DNA from: Candidatus Omnitrophota bacterium
GTDB taxonomy: Bacteria; Omnitrophota; Gorgyraeia; Duberdicusellales; 4484-171
Length of the DNA stretch: 32,723 nucleotides
Assembly: GCA_023819315.1 (NCBI GenBank)
Contig: JAMWBQ010000009.1
Span: 1-32,723 of the forward strand
Direction: 5' to 3'
The stretch's first letter is position 1, and each line of letters begins with the position of its first letter. The notes beneath the pieces are model-generated. The model saw nothing but the letters and a program-made list of their open reading frames with translations. It was not told the origin of the DNA and ran no database searches. This document shows, piece after piece, positions 18,928 to 28,111 of the stretch. A program made the translations under genes and the position numbers.

Positions 18928-19388
18928 TTGTTTAACTCTTTTATAAGTTTAGATAACTTTGAATAATAATCTTTATCAAACAAAGAAATAATCTCCAAAG
19001 AAAAAATTATGGCATTTAAAAATCCTCTCTTACCAATTCCACTACTCAGTAATCCTATACCTTTAGGAACTTGCACTATAGATAAAAGACTATCCAAACC
19101 ATCCAAGACCCCTCCTTCTAAAGGAACACCTATCACAGGTATCCTCACATAGGAAGCAATAAACCCTGGTAAAGCGCAAGCTAATCCTGCACAAGCAATA
19201 ACTACCTTTATTCCCCTCTTCTCTAATTTTCTACAGAAATCTCTTAACTTTTCAGGTTGACGATGCGCAGAGATAATCTCTAATATATAAGGGATACCTA
19301 ATCGCTCTATTAATTCTAAGCCATCCTTTAATCTCTCTAAATCAGATTTACTTCCTAATACTATAGCAATTCTTTCTCCCATAATCAT
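18924..19388 (-). CDS. purE: 5-(carboxyamino)imidazole ribonucleotide mutase family protein
   Basis: IAIVLGSKSDLERLKDGLELIERLGIPYILEIISAHRQPE, GLDSLLSIVQVPKGI. Confidence 0.9.
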   Translation of the reverse strand: MIMGERIAIVLGSKSDLERLKDGLELIERLGIPYILEIISAHRQPEKLRDFCRKLEKRGIKVVIACAGLACALPGFIASYVRIPVIGVPLEGGVLDGLDSLLSIVQVPKGIGLLSSGIGKRGFLNAIIFSLEIISLFDKDYYSKLSKLIKELNK

Positions 19389-19401
19389 CTCCTTTTGTAT
19401 C

Positions 19402-20700
19402 TTAGGTTTGTAAATATTTCAATGCTTTATCACCAATATCTTTACGATAATGGATATTCTCAAAATAAACATTTTCTATAGCGCTATAAACTTTTTTCTG
19501 GGCATCTACTAAATCTTTAGCCAATCCTACGATATTTATAACTCTACCCCCGTTAGTTAAAAATTTTACCTTTTTAGAAACTTTATCTTCAAGTTTAACT
19601 GTGCCAGCGTGGAAAACCAATATATCTTCTAAACAACTAATTTTCTCTAACCCGAATATATCTTTACCTTTCTCATAAGTAGAGGGATAACCACCATTAG
19701 CTAAAACAACACATAAACAGAACCTCTCGTCCCAATCCAAATTTATTCTGTCAAGTCTACCTTCTATAGTCGCTAAAATAACCTCTACTAAATCGTTTTT
19801 CAATTTAGGCAATATTACCTGAGTTTCCGGATCACCAAAACGAACGTTAAACTCTAAAACGAATGGTTCGTTATCTTTTATCATTAAACCTGCATAGAGG
19901 ACACCTTTATAAAACTTACCATCTTTATTCAAACCTAATATTAGAGGTTTGAAAATTTTCTCTATTATCTTATTAAAAATATCCTCCCCCACTATCGGTG
20001 CTGGTGCATACGCTCCCATCCCTCCCGTATTAGGACCTTTATCACCATCGAATAAAGGCTTATGGTCCTGAGAACTAACTAAAGGTAAAATATTTTTACC
20101 ATCAATAAAAGCCAATATGGAAGCTTCTTCTCCTTTTAAATAATCTTCAATAACAATTCTATCTCCTGCTTGCCCAAATTCTTTTTTCACCATAATAAGC
20201 TCTAATGCTTTCTCTGCTTCTTCTAAAGAATTAGCTACTATCACCCCTTTCCCACTAGCTAAACCATCAGCTTTTATAACAATAGGAACACCTCTATTAT
20301 AGATATAATCCTTTGCTTCATTAAAATTGTAGAACACTCTAAAATTTGCCGTAGGAATACCTAATCTCTGCATTATTTCTTTAGCAAACACCTTGCTACC
20401 TTCCAAGATAGCTAAATCTTTTTTAGGCCCAAAAATCCTCAACCCTTTCTCTTCAAACTTATCTACTATTCCTCCTACCAAAGGTGCTTCTGGACCAACT
20501 ACAGTTAAATCTATCCTTTTCTCTTGAGCAAACCTTACTAAATCCCTAACATTGTTAGGAGAAATATCTACGTTTTCCGCTAAGTCAACTGTTCCTCCAT
20601 TACCACAAGCACAGTAAATTTTTTTAACTAAAGGGGAGTGTGCTATCTTCCATACCAAACAGTGCTCTCTCCCCCCCGAACCAATTACTAAAACTTTCAT
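19402..20700 (-). CDS. purD: Phosphoribosylamine--glycine ligase
   Basis: MKVLVIGSGGREHCLVWKIAHSP, VVGPEAPLV, IKADGLASGKGVIVA, EFNVRFGDPETQ. Confidence 0.98.
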   Translation of the reverse strand: MKVLVIGSGGREHCLVWKIAHSPLVKKIYCACGNGGTVDLAENVDISPNNVRDLVRFAQEKRIDLTVVGPEAPLVGGIVDKFEEKGLRIFGPKKDLAILEGSKVFAKEIMQRLGIPTANFRVFYNFNEAKDYIYNRGVPIVIKADGLASGKGVIVANSLEEAEKALELIMVKKEFGQAGDRIVIEDYLKGEEASILAFIDGKNILPLVSSQDHKPLFDGDKGPNTGGMGAYAPAPIVGEDIFNKIIEKIFKPLILGLNKDGKFYKGVLYAGLMIKDNEPFVLEFNVRFGDPETQVILPKLKNDLVEVILATIEGRLDRINLDWDERFCLCVVLANGGYPSTYEKGKDIFGLEKISCLEDILVFHAGTVKLEDKVSKKVKFLTNGGRVINIVGLAKDLVDAQKKVYSAIENVYFENIHYRKDIGDKALKYLQT

Positions 20701-21689
20701 ACTATCTCTATACGCTCTTTACTCTTTATAATTTCTCCTATAACGTAAGCATCTACTTTTTTATGTAAAATATCAAAAACATCTTTAATCTTATCTTTAC
20801 TTATCACCAATATCATTCCAATACCCATATTAAATACTGAAAACATATGTTGGTTATCCATGGATGCTCTTTCTTGAATTAGCTTAAAAATTTTAGGTAT
20901 AGGCCAACTATCTTTGCGTATCACCATACATAAACCTTGGGGAAGTATCTTTGTTGCTTTGTGATAGAATGCTCCTCCGGTTATATGAGCTATACCTTTA
21001 ACTATTTTCTTATCGTAGCTAAAACTTTCAAGTAAATCAAGAATATATCGAGTATATATGCGTGTAGGTTTTAGTAACTCGTGAGCATAAGTTTTTATCT
21101 CCTTTTGGGTAAAAACTCTTCTTACTAAAGAAAAACCATTGGAATGTAAACCATTAGAAGCTAAACCTATCAATACATCACCTTCTTTTATATTTCTACC
21201 CTCCACTATATTTTTTTTATCAACTATTCCTACACAAAAACCAGCCAAATCGTACTCATTCTCCTCATACATCCCCGGCATCTGAGCAGTTTCTCCTCCA
21301 ATCAATATACAATCACTCTCTTTTAATCCATACTTAATCCCCTTCATAACTTGTGTTAACTTACCCATATCCAATTTCCCACAAGCAATATAATCTAAAA
21401 AGAAGAGAGGTTTAGCTCCTACGCAAACTATATCGTTAACATTCATTGCCACTAAATCTATACCAACCGTACGGTGAATATCAACCTCTTGAGCAATCTT
21501 TAACTTTGTTCCTACCCCATCGGTAGAAGCTACCAAGTAAGGAGACTCATACTTTTTCATAAATTTTCCTAAATCAAACAATGAAGAAAAGGCAGGAACT
21601 CTTATCCCCCTATTCACTTCCATACCTTTAACGAATCTTTCTGCCTTTTTTATATCCACTCCACAAGCTTTGTAGGTTAATCTACCCAT
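20697..21689 (-). CDS. purM: Phosphoribosylformylglycinamidine cyclo-ligase
   Basis: STDGVGTKLKIAQ, HRTVGIDLVAMNVNDIVCVGAKPLFFLDYIACG, GGETAQMPGMY. Confidence 0.98.
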   Translation of the reverse strand: MGRLTYKACGVDIKKAERFVKGMEVNRGIRVPAFSSLFDLGKFMKKYESPYLVASTDGVGTKLKIAQEVDIHRTVGIDLVAMNVNDIVCVGAKPLFFLDYIACGKLDMGKLTQVMKGIKYGLKESDCILIGGETAQMPGMYEENEYDLAGFCVGIVDKKNIVEGRNIKEGDVLIGLASNGLHSNGFSLVRRVFTQKEIKTYAHELLKPTRIYTRYILDLLESFSYDKKIVKGIAHITGGAFYHKATKILPQGLCMVIRKDSWPIPKIFKLIQERASMDNQHMFSVFNMGIGMILVISKDKIKDVFDILHKKVDAYVIGEIIKSKERIEIV

Positions 21690-21695
21690 AATAAA

Positions 21696-22991
21696 CTAAA
21701 TTATCCCAACTCGTTTATATATCCTATCAATATTTTTTAAGTAATCGTAAGGATTAAATATTTCTTCTAACTCTTTATCCTCCACGTACTGTTTTATTAC
21801 CTTACTCTTATAAACTTCATCTTTGAAATTGGAATCATTATTTATTACCCTTAAAGATATCTCCTGAATTAAATCGTAAGCCTTCATCCGTTCCAATCCT
21901 TTCTCCATTAGTTTTAACAGTAAACGTTGAGAATATATTAAACCCCTGTTAAGTTCTATATTCCTAAGCATATTGTTAGGATTAACTCTTAAGTTTTTAA
22001 TTACCTCTCTTAACTTAATAAGCATATAGTCAGTAACTATAGAAGAATCAGGAACGATCACTCTTTCACAAGAAGAATGAGAGATATCCCGTTCATGCCA
22101 AAGATTTATATTCTCGTAACTGGCTAACATATTGCCTCTCAAAAGTCTTGCTAAACCACATATCCTTTCCGAAATAATTGGGTTTTGTTTATGAGGCATA
22201 GCACTTGAACCTTTCTGTCCTTTATAGAAATGTTCTTTAGCTTCCTCTACCTCTGTGCGATGAAGATGACGAATCTCCGTAGCAAATCTCTCTAAGGTTG
22301 AGCCAAGCAAAGCTAATAGAGATAAGTAGTATGCTATTCCTTCTCGAGAAACAACTTGTGTAGAGATAGAAGAAAAAATTATCCCTATCTTTTTACATAT
22401 ATACTCTTCAATTTGAGGAGAAAGATAGGCAAAAGTTCCTACTGCCCCAGAAATTTTTCCTCTACATACTATCCTATAACTATCTTCTAATAATTTTTTT
22501 TCTCTTAATAGGTCATCGTAAAAATAAAGAAACTTTAACCCAAAACTGTATATTTCCGCATGAACGCCATGGGTACGACCAACACAAAGATTATCTTTAT
22601 ATTTTATAGCCTTATCTTTTACCTCATCCATAAGCAAATCTAAATCCTTCAAGAGTATATCAAGTGTATCTTTTATCTGCCAAGCCAAAGTTGTATCTAA
22701 AAGGTCGGAAGAGGTAAGCCCGTAGTGTAAGTACTGACTATACTTACCAATGCTAAAAGAAACATCCTTAAGGAAGGCAATTACATCATGATGGGTTATT
22801 TTCTCTATCTCTTTTATTCTCTCCACAGAAAACTTTGCTCTTTTCTTTATCTTCTCAGTTACACCTTGGGGTATTATCTTATACTTCTCTAAAGCCTCGC
22901 AGAGAAGGATCTCTATCTCAAGGAATCGCCTAAATTTATCCTCTTCACTCCAAACTTTACCTATCTCTTTAGGGGTATACCTTTCAATCAT
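21696..22991 (-). CDS. purB: Adenylosuccinate lyase
   Basis: HHDVIAFLKDVS, HYGLTSSDLLDT, GRTHGVHAE, GSSAMPHKQNPIISERI. Confidence 0.97.
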   Translation of the reverse strand: MIERYTPKEIGKVWSEEDKFRRFLEIEILLCEALEKYKIIPQGVTEKIKKRAKFSVERIKEIEKITHHDVIAFLKDVSFSIGKYSQYLHYGLTSSDLLDTTLAWQIKDTLDILLKDLDLLMDEVKDKAIKYKDNLCVGRTHGVHAEIYSFGLKFLYFYDDLLREKKLLEDSYRIVCRGKISGAVGTFAYLSPQIEEYICKKIGIIFSSISTQVVSREGIAYYLSLLALLGSTLERFATEIRHLHRTEVEEAKEHFYKGQKGSSAMPHKQNPIISERICGLARLLRGNMLASYENINLWHERDISHSSCERVIVPDSSIVTDYMLIKLREVIKNLRVNPNNMLRNIELNRGLIYSQRLLLKLMEKGLERMKAYDLIQEISLRVINNDSNFKDEVYKSKVIKQYVEDKELEEIFNPYDYLKNIDRIYKRVGII

Positions 22992-22995
22992 AGAA

Positions 22996-23742
22996 CTATC
23001 CTCCCTTATAGTACTCCTTTATTTTTGCTTCTATATTTTTTTTACGTTCCTCTATAGGTGGATGACTACTTAAAAATGCTAAGGTATACTGGCTATTACT
23101 TTCTTTCTTTAACTTTTCCATCAAACTTAATCCAGAACGAGGATCATAACCTGCCTTAATTGTATATTTAACTGCTAAGGAATCTGCCAAAAACTCATCC
23201 TGGCGAGAATAACCTAAAAAAATAACATTATACATTACATCGATAGCTTTCTTTACCAAATCACTTTGGACATCTTTTAACGCTATAGCTAAAATTAAAT
23301 TAACTCCTAAAGAAGCTTGTAACTTTTTAATTGAGTGCCTTGCACATATATGCCCTATCTCATGAGCGAGGACAAAGGCAAGTTCATCTTTATCCAAATC
23401 TTCCAAGGTTCCACTATGGACAAAAATATATCCCCCGGGTAAAGCAAAGGCATTTATACTTTCCTCGCGAATTATATAAAACTCGTAGTTTAAATAATTT
23501 CTGTCAGATAAAGATGCTATTCTTTTGCCAATACTTGTTAAGTAAGACAAAAGCTTACGGTCATAAACCATCTCGTTTTCTCTTACTATACTCTCTGCCA
23601 TATTCTTACCAATCATAACCTCTGTATTATCGTCGATAAAGTATACCTCTCTTTTCTGGGTAGCAGGATTATCTACAGTTATACATCCTACAAAGATAAT
23701 TAATAAGAGGGATAATAATGTAAATATTTTTACTCTCTTCAT
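22996..23742 (-). CDS. M48-family metalloprotease, lipoprotein
   Basis: Lipobox VGC; AFALPGGYIFVHSGTLEDL, LAFVLAHEIGHICARHS (HExxH), DEFLADSLAVKY. Confidence 0.95.
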   Translation of the reverse strand: MKRVKIFTLLSLLLIIFVGCITVDNPATQKREVYFIDDNTEVMIGKNMAESIVRENEMVYDRKLLSYLTSIGKRIASLSDRNYLNYEFYIIREESINAFALPGGYIFVHSGTLEDLDKDELAFVLAHEIGHICARHSIKKLQASLGVNLILAIALKDVQSDLVKKAIDVMYNVIFLGYSRQDEFLADSLAVKYTIKAGYDPRSGLSLMEKLKKESNSQYTLAFLSSHPPIEERKKNIEAKIKEYYKGG

Positions 23743-23746
23743 AACT

Positions 23747-24505
23747 TTACTCTTCCACCAATTCTATCTGGTAAGGAGAACAAGCTACTATTTCCGGACC
23801 GTTATACTCTTTTATTCTACCACTCACTTCTATGGTTTTACCTCGATAGAATATGGCTGGTTCAATATCCTTTTCTCTAAAAAACTTTAGACAATCGTTA
23901 AAAATAACCACAGTAAAATCTTTACGATAATCTCTACCAAAATTTAAGAATACCGCTTTGGGAGATTGATACGTATCAACTACCTTACCTCTAACTCTTC
24001 TTATAGAATTTATAAATTTGTGTGCCTGATCACTAGAAATAACCTCGTATGTTCCCCAAATACCTTTTTTAGAAAGCCGCGCTTTCTTTTGAAGCTCTAC
24101 AAATAGGTTAGCGTATTTTACATTGGGTGGTCGGGTATAAAGAACAGCTAAACCCTCTTCTAACAACTGAGCATTAACAAAGAGGTCATTTACAAAACAG
24201 TAACCCAATAATCTTTTATATTCATCGGTTTTCTCCACATCAAATTCTATCCTTACAAATTTATTTTCCACTAATTTGCGGTTAGCTTCCTTTGCTTCTA
24301 AGGCAAATGGTTGGGGTTGGTAAGTGAAATCTTTATCTTGTTTAATCCTTACCTCAGCGGTATCTATACCTATATAACGCAAAATTTTACCATTAGCCAG
24401 TACAATCGTATCTCCATCAATAACTTCCTTTACTTTTATGTGAGAATAATTATCTACGGAAGAACAACTGAAGAAAAATATACTAAGAAATAAGATTACT
24501 ATCAC
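23747..24505 (-). CDS. Thermonuclease (SNase) domain lipoprotein with C-terminal OB-like domain
   Basis: Lipobox FSC; VKEVIDGDTIVLANGKILRYIGIDTAEVR, EYKRLLGYCFV; C-terminal RVRGKVVDTYQSPKAVFLNFG. Confidence 0.88.
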   Translation of the reverse strand: MIVILFLSIFFFSCSSVDNYSHIKVKEVIDGDTIVLANGKILRYIGIDTAEVRIKQDKDFTYQPQPFALEAKEANRKLVENKFVRIEFDVEKTDEYKRLLGYCFVNDLFVNAQLLEEGLAVLYTRPPNVKYANLFVELQKKARLSKKGIWGTYEVISSDQAHKFINSIRRVRGKVVDTYQSPKAVFLNFGRDYRKDFTVVIFNDCLKFFREKDIEPAIFYRGKTIEVSGRIKEYNGPEIVACSPYQIELVEE

Positions 24506-24867
24506 TCTAATTCCTTAATAATAGCAAAAAAAATATCCTGAGCAATATTAGGTTTAGGTAAAAGATACTTTCGACTAGAAACGCGTAGTTTCTGAATATC
24601 AGGTTTAATGGTATAGATCTTTATAGTTATATCAGCATCGGACAATTTTGCTTTAATCAATCCCTTTGATTCTATAGTTTTAATTATCTCTCCTTTCCTT
24701 TCCTCTAATTTACCCATACAGGCATCCCACACATCCCTATAGCTGGCACTAATAAAGCCCGTAGCTGAATCATTACTTAAAACATAACCGGTAACTATCC
24801 CCGTTCCTACTAGCACAGGAGTGCATCCCAAAATTAATATAAATCCCAGCCAAAGTAAATATCTCAT
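24502..24867 (-). CDS. Small lipoprotein, DUF3568-like
   Basis: Lipobox LGC; TGYVLSNDSATGFISASYRDVWDACMGKLEE pattern. Confidence 0.6.
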   Translation of the reverse strand: MRYLLWLGFILILGCTPVLVGTGIVTGYVLSNDSATGFISASYRDVWDACMGKLEERKGEIIKTIESKGLIKAKLSDADITIKIYTIKPDIQKLRVSSRKYLLPKPNIAQDIFFAIIKELE

Positions 24868-25970
24868 TTAAATTTACCCCCTTTAGAATAATGTCTTAAA
24901 AAAAAACTCTCTAAGATTTCTTTGACTATGTAAACATCTCTACTTAAAGCTTCTCCTATACCGAATCTATTCCCTCTAATCCCCAAAATTAGTATATCAA
25001 TACGATTGTATTCTTGCAAGTATTGAATTGCTAATTTTAAAGAAGAATTATGTGTAAAATATAAATTTAAATCATAACTCATCTGGGGAGAAAATAATTT
25101 GAACCGACTATCATCATCGTAGTAGGCACAATCAACAAATACAATCAATCTATTATTTTGATGAGCGAGCTTATCTAAATGATTCTCTAAAGAATTGCCC
25201 GCATCGTAAACTTTAAAAGAAACTTTCTCTTTTAATGAGCTCATTATAAGCGAACCAACACTATCATCTTCACGAATAACATTACCTATACCTACCAAGA
25301 TAAAATTATTTTGATTACTATCTATCTTCTCCTTCAATCTTTCCAGAGTTATACTTTCCTCACCAGATGGGATAAATACATTATAAAATTCCATTTCACC
25401 AACAAGCTGTGGTAGGGAAATAAATTTTATACACCTAAGTCCTAATTTCTTAGCTTCGTTAATTAACTCCTCTCGGTCATCTATATAAACTATACTATCA
25501 AAAGTAGTTTGCGCTTTTTTTCTAAGAACTTCGTAAATTTCTCTTTGGGGCTTAACTGCTTTTACTTCAAAGGAAAGGATTAAATCATCAAAAAAAGAAA
25601 ATATCTCTCCAAAACTATTCTTAAGATGTTCAAAATGAACCTTGTTAATATTGGAAATTAAATAGGTAGGGTAAATTAATCTTGCTCTACGGACCAAATC
25701 TACCATTTCTAACTTAGGAGAGAAAATATTACACCAGATATCTATAAATTCTTCGTATCCTAAATTTGCTTTAAATTTTTTAACAAACTCTTTATAGAAA
25801 TCTTGGCAAGATACTAAACCCCGCTCAAAATCCAAGGTGAAATCCTCATAGAAAAGTGTATGAATAACTCTATCTTGACTTACTCCCAATTTATCCTTTA
25901 TCTTATCTAAACCAATATCGTAATCAAAATCAAATATAACTTTGCCTAAATCAAAAGCTAAACATTTCAT
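24864..25970 (-). CDS. Fusion: HAD-superfamily hydrolase + M52-type hydrogenase maturation protease domain
   Basis: N-domain LAFDLGKVIFDFDYDIGL...LISNINKVHFEHL...VKPQREIYEVL...IVYIDDREELINEAKKLG; C-domain FILVGIGNVIREDDSVGSLIMSSL...VFVDCAYYDD...ILGIRGNRFGIGEALS. Confidence 0.85.
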   Translation of the reverse strand: MKCLAFDLGKVIFDFDYDIGLDKIKDKLGVSQDRVIHTLFYEDFTLDFERGLVSCQDFYKEFVKKFKANLGYEEFIDIWCNIFSPKLEMVDLVRRARLIYPTYLISNINKVHFEHLKNSFGEIFSFFDDLILSFEVKAVKPQREIYEVLRKKAQTTFDSIVYIDDREELINEAKKLGLRCIKFISLPQLVGEMEFYNVFIPSGEESITLERLKEKIDSNQNNFILVGIGNVIREDDSVGSLIMSSLKEKVSFKVYDAGNSLENHLDKLAHQNNRLIVFVDCAYYDDDSRFKLFSPQMSYDLNLYFTHNSSLKLAIQYLQEYNRIDILILGIRGNRFGIGEALSRDVYIVKEILESFFLRHYSKGGKFK

Positions 25971-25987
25971 AATAATTTAATTTCCCC

Positions 25988-26305
25988 CTAATATTTTTTA
26001 TTTCCATGCCGATAGGGTCTTCTCCTATTTTTCTCCATCTTCTTAAGGATTGCTCTCTCTAAGTCTATCCTCTTTCTACCACAGTAATCAAAAATTCTTA
26101 TACAACAATCAGCTAACTCTTCTGCCACTAATTCTTTAGGTTGACGTTTGCGTAATGCTTCTAAAACCTCGGAAAGTTCCGAATGCATAAGAGCGATTAG
26201 CTCAGCATCGTTACGTGGTTTATCCCACCACCCCTTAGATTTAGCAATAGAGTAACAGTTTGCAATAATCTCTTTTAGAGAAATTTTATCTTTTACCTTC
26301 TTCAT
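25988..26305 (-). CDS. MazG-like nucleotide pyrophosphohydrolase
   Basis: ALMHSELSEVLEALRK...LAEELADCCIRIFDYC (EExxE/ExxD-type) motif. Confidence 0.85.
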   Translation of the reverse strand: MKKVKDKISLKEIIANCYSIAKSKGWWDKPRNDAELIALMHSELSEVLEALRKRQPKELVAEELADCCIRIFDYCGRKRIDLERAILKKMEKNRRRPYRHGNKKY

Positions 26306-26320
26306 TTATTTAGATAATCT

Positions 26321-26923
26321 TTAAGAAGTAATTACCAATTTTCTCCTACAATGAGGGCAGACAATACGGAACCGATCGTAACGAAGAATCTTTTCTTCTC
26401 CCTTACCCACATCGTCTCTTACTAATAGTTCTTTTTGGTGAAGAGAGATTAGGGAGGTATTAGAAACAAAAAGAGGCCCTAACTTATTTATTGTCCAAAA
26501 AATATGCTCTGAAGTTACAATTGGTTACTCACATATTTCGCAAACAAACAATTCCTTTTCAATTCTCTGAAAGAGTTGTTCCCTATTCTCCGTAACAGAA
26601 ATATCAAATTCGTTAGAAAGAATTATACCCTTCTCGGTCAAACAATGAAGCTGGCATTGTCCACATTCAATACAGATATCCCATCTAACCTTTAATATCC
26701 TTTTATATCCGGAGCCGCTCTTTACATCTTTAAAACTCAATGCTCCTGTAGGACATACATTTACACAAGCAGTGCAACCTACACAATCTTCTTCATAAAA
26801 GTATGGTTTACCCCTAAAAGAAGGATAAGGGATATGCTTTTGATGAGGAAATTTTGTGGTATAGGGTTTGCTCAACAAAGCCCTTATTGCTTCTTTTATC
26901 TCTCTCAGTTTAGGATACTTCAT
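26321..26923 (-). pseudogene. Group 4 hydrogenase/Mbh ferredoxin-like 2x[4Fe-4S] subunit, interrupted by in-frame TAA (26525-26527)
   Basis: ORF 26525-26923 carries CVGCTACVNVCP and CIECGQCQLHC, ends FVCEICE*. The same frame runs 67 more codons: PIVTSEHIFWTINKLGPLFVSNTSLISLHQKELLVRDDVGKGEEKILRYDRFRIVCPHCRRKLVITS*. May be sequencing error, nonsense mutation or readthrough. Confidence 0.8.
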
Positions 26924-26929
26924 ACAAAA

Positions 26930-27262
26930 CTAAACTTTATTCTTCTGGGAATAAAAATCGCATTTACTTTTCTCCCAAAGTTTTATTCCTCCCTTATAGG
27001 AAGCTCTTGCCAATGCATGGGAAGCGGTAGGAGAAGTAAGCAAAACAAAAATTAATGCAAGTATACACTTTATACCTGTAGGATTAAATCCTACCATCAC
27101 GTATGTACCAAAAAGAATACTTGCTGTTCCAAAAGTAACACATTTAGTAGATGCCTGAAGACGATTATATACATCAGGAAAACGCACTAATCCCAAACAA
27201 CCTAAGAAATCAAAAACTAACCCCATAACTATGAAAATTATGCCTATTACCTCAATCATCAA
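26930..27262 (-). CDS. Mrp/Mnh antiporter subunit G-like
   Basis: IGIIFIVMGLVFDFLGCLGLVRFPDVYNRLQASTKCVTFGT signature. Confidence 0.92.
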   Translation of the reverse strand: MMIEVIGIIFIVMGLVFDFLGCLGLVRFPDVYNRLQASTKCVTFGTASILFGTYVMVGFNPTGIKCILALIFVLLTSPTASHALARASYKGGIKLWEKSKCDFYSQKNKV

Positions 27263-27617
27263 AATCCTTACCTTCTAAAAATTTTGCTAACGCTAAAGTA
27301 GAAATAAAACTCTGTAATGCCCAGGCAATCCCTATATCTATATACCAGTTACGTTTAGTAGAAATAGTTAAAAGAGCACATATACCTAAGATTAAAATTC
27401 CTAACATATCTATACTAACAATTCTATCCGAGGCAGTAGGACCTCTAAAGATACGGAATAAACAGAAAAACGCACTTATTATAATTATCCCTATCCCTCG
27501 TTTCAATAGCCCTAAATAGGAAAGTTTGGGATAAATGAGCATCTCTAAAGGTAAAAATACCACTACTACCAAAAGAGAAACGATAAGGATTAAACCTAAA
27601 AAATATCTTAACTTCAT
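27252..27617 (-). CDS. Mrp/Mnh antiporter subunit F-like
   Basis: FRIFRGPTASDRIVSIDMLGILILG signature. Confidence 0.92.
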   Translation of the reverse strand: MKLRYFLGLILIVSLLVVVVFLPLEMLIYPKLSYLGLLKRGIGIIIISAFFCLFRIFRGPTASDRIVSIDMLGILILGICALLTISTKRNWYIDIGIAWALQSFISTLALAKFLEGKDFDD

Positions 27618-28111
27618 TATTCAAATATTTTTTTTAGAATCCTCTCAAACCTCTTCACAATCATCTCTGTAGCTTTCTCTACATCGGTTGTCTTTACATC
27701 AATCCAATGGATATACAAGCACCCCTTCTCTTTATCTATATCCACAGTTAATGTTCCGGGAGTTAAAGTGATTGAATTGGCTAAGAAGGTTAAAGCAGTA
27801 TCATTCCTTAAGGTTGTTTCTACTTTTACAATCCCGGGATTTAAAGGCTTATTAGGGTGAATAACTCTTAAAGCCACATCTATATTAGACTTAAAACACT
27901 CCCATAAGAATAGAGGTATGTAATATAAAAACCAGAAATATCGCTGAGGATGAAAGAAAAGATTGGGTCTCTGTGTGAATAGTTCACCTGTTAAGTAAGC
28001 AACAAAACCTGATACAATTAACCCTATTATTAAATGCTGCCAATCTAAAGAACCGGTAAGCAAAAGCCACACTATAAATCCCAAAATTAATAGGATCGTT
28101 CTACTTTTCAT
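27617..28111 (-). CDS. Mrp/Mnh antiporter subunit E-like
   Basis: VALRVIHPNKPLNPGIVKVETTLRNDTALTFLANSITLTPGTLTVDI. Confidence 0.95.
   Translation of the reverse strand: MKSRTILLILGFIVWLLLTGSLDWQHLIIGLIVSGFVAYLTGELFTQRPNLFFHPQRYFWFLYYIPLFLWECFKSNIDVALRVIHPNKPLNPGIVKVETTLRNDTALTFLANSITLTPGTLTVDIDKEKGCLYIHWIDVKTTDVEKATEMIVKRFERILKKIFE

Noticed and set aside
18924-19388. PurE with ACAGLACALPG instead of the more familiar AGAGGAAHLPG
   Set aside because: The catalytic SAHR motif is retained and similar variants occur in PurE-like proteins as I recall; not strong enough to call a new function.
25988-26305. MazG-like gene as toxin-antitoxin or phage-defence component of the hydrogenase locus
   Set aside because: It looks like a small house-cleaning NTP pyrophosphohydrolase; no partner gene or defence context is visible.
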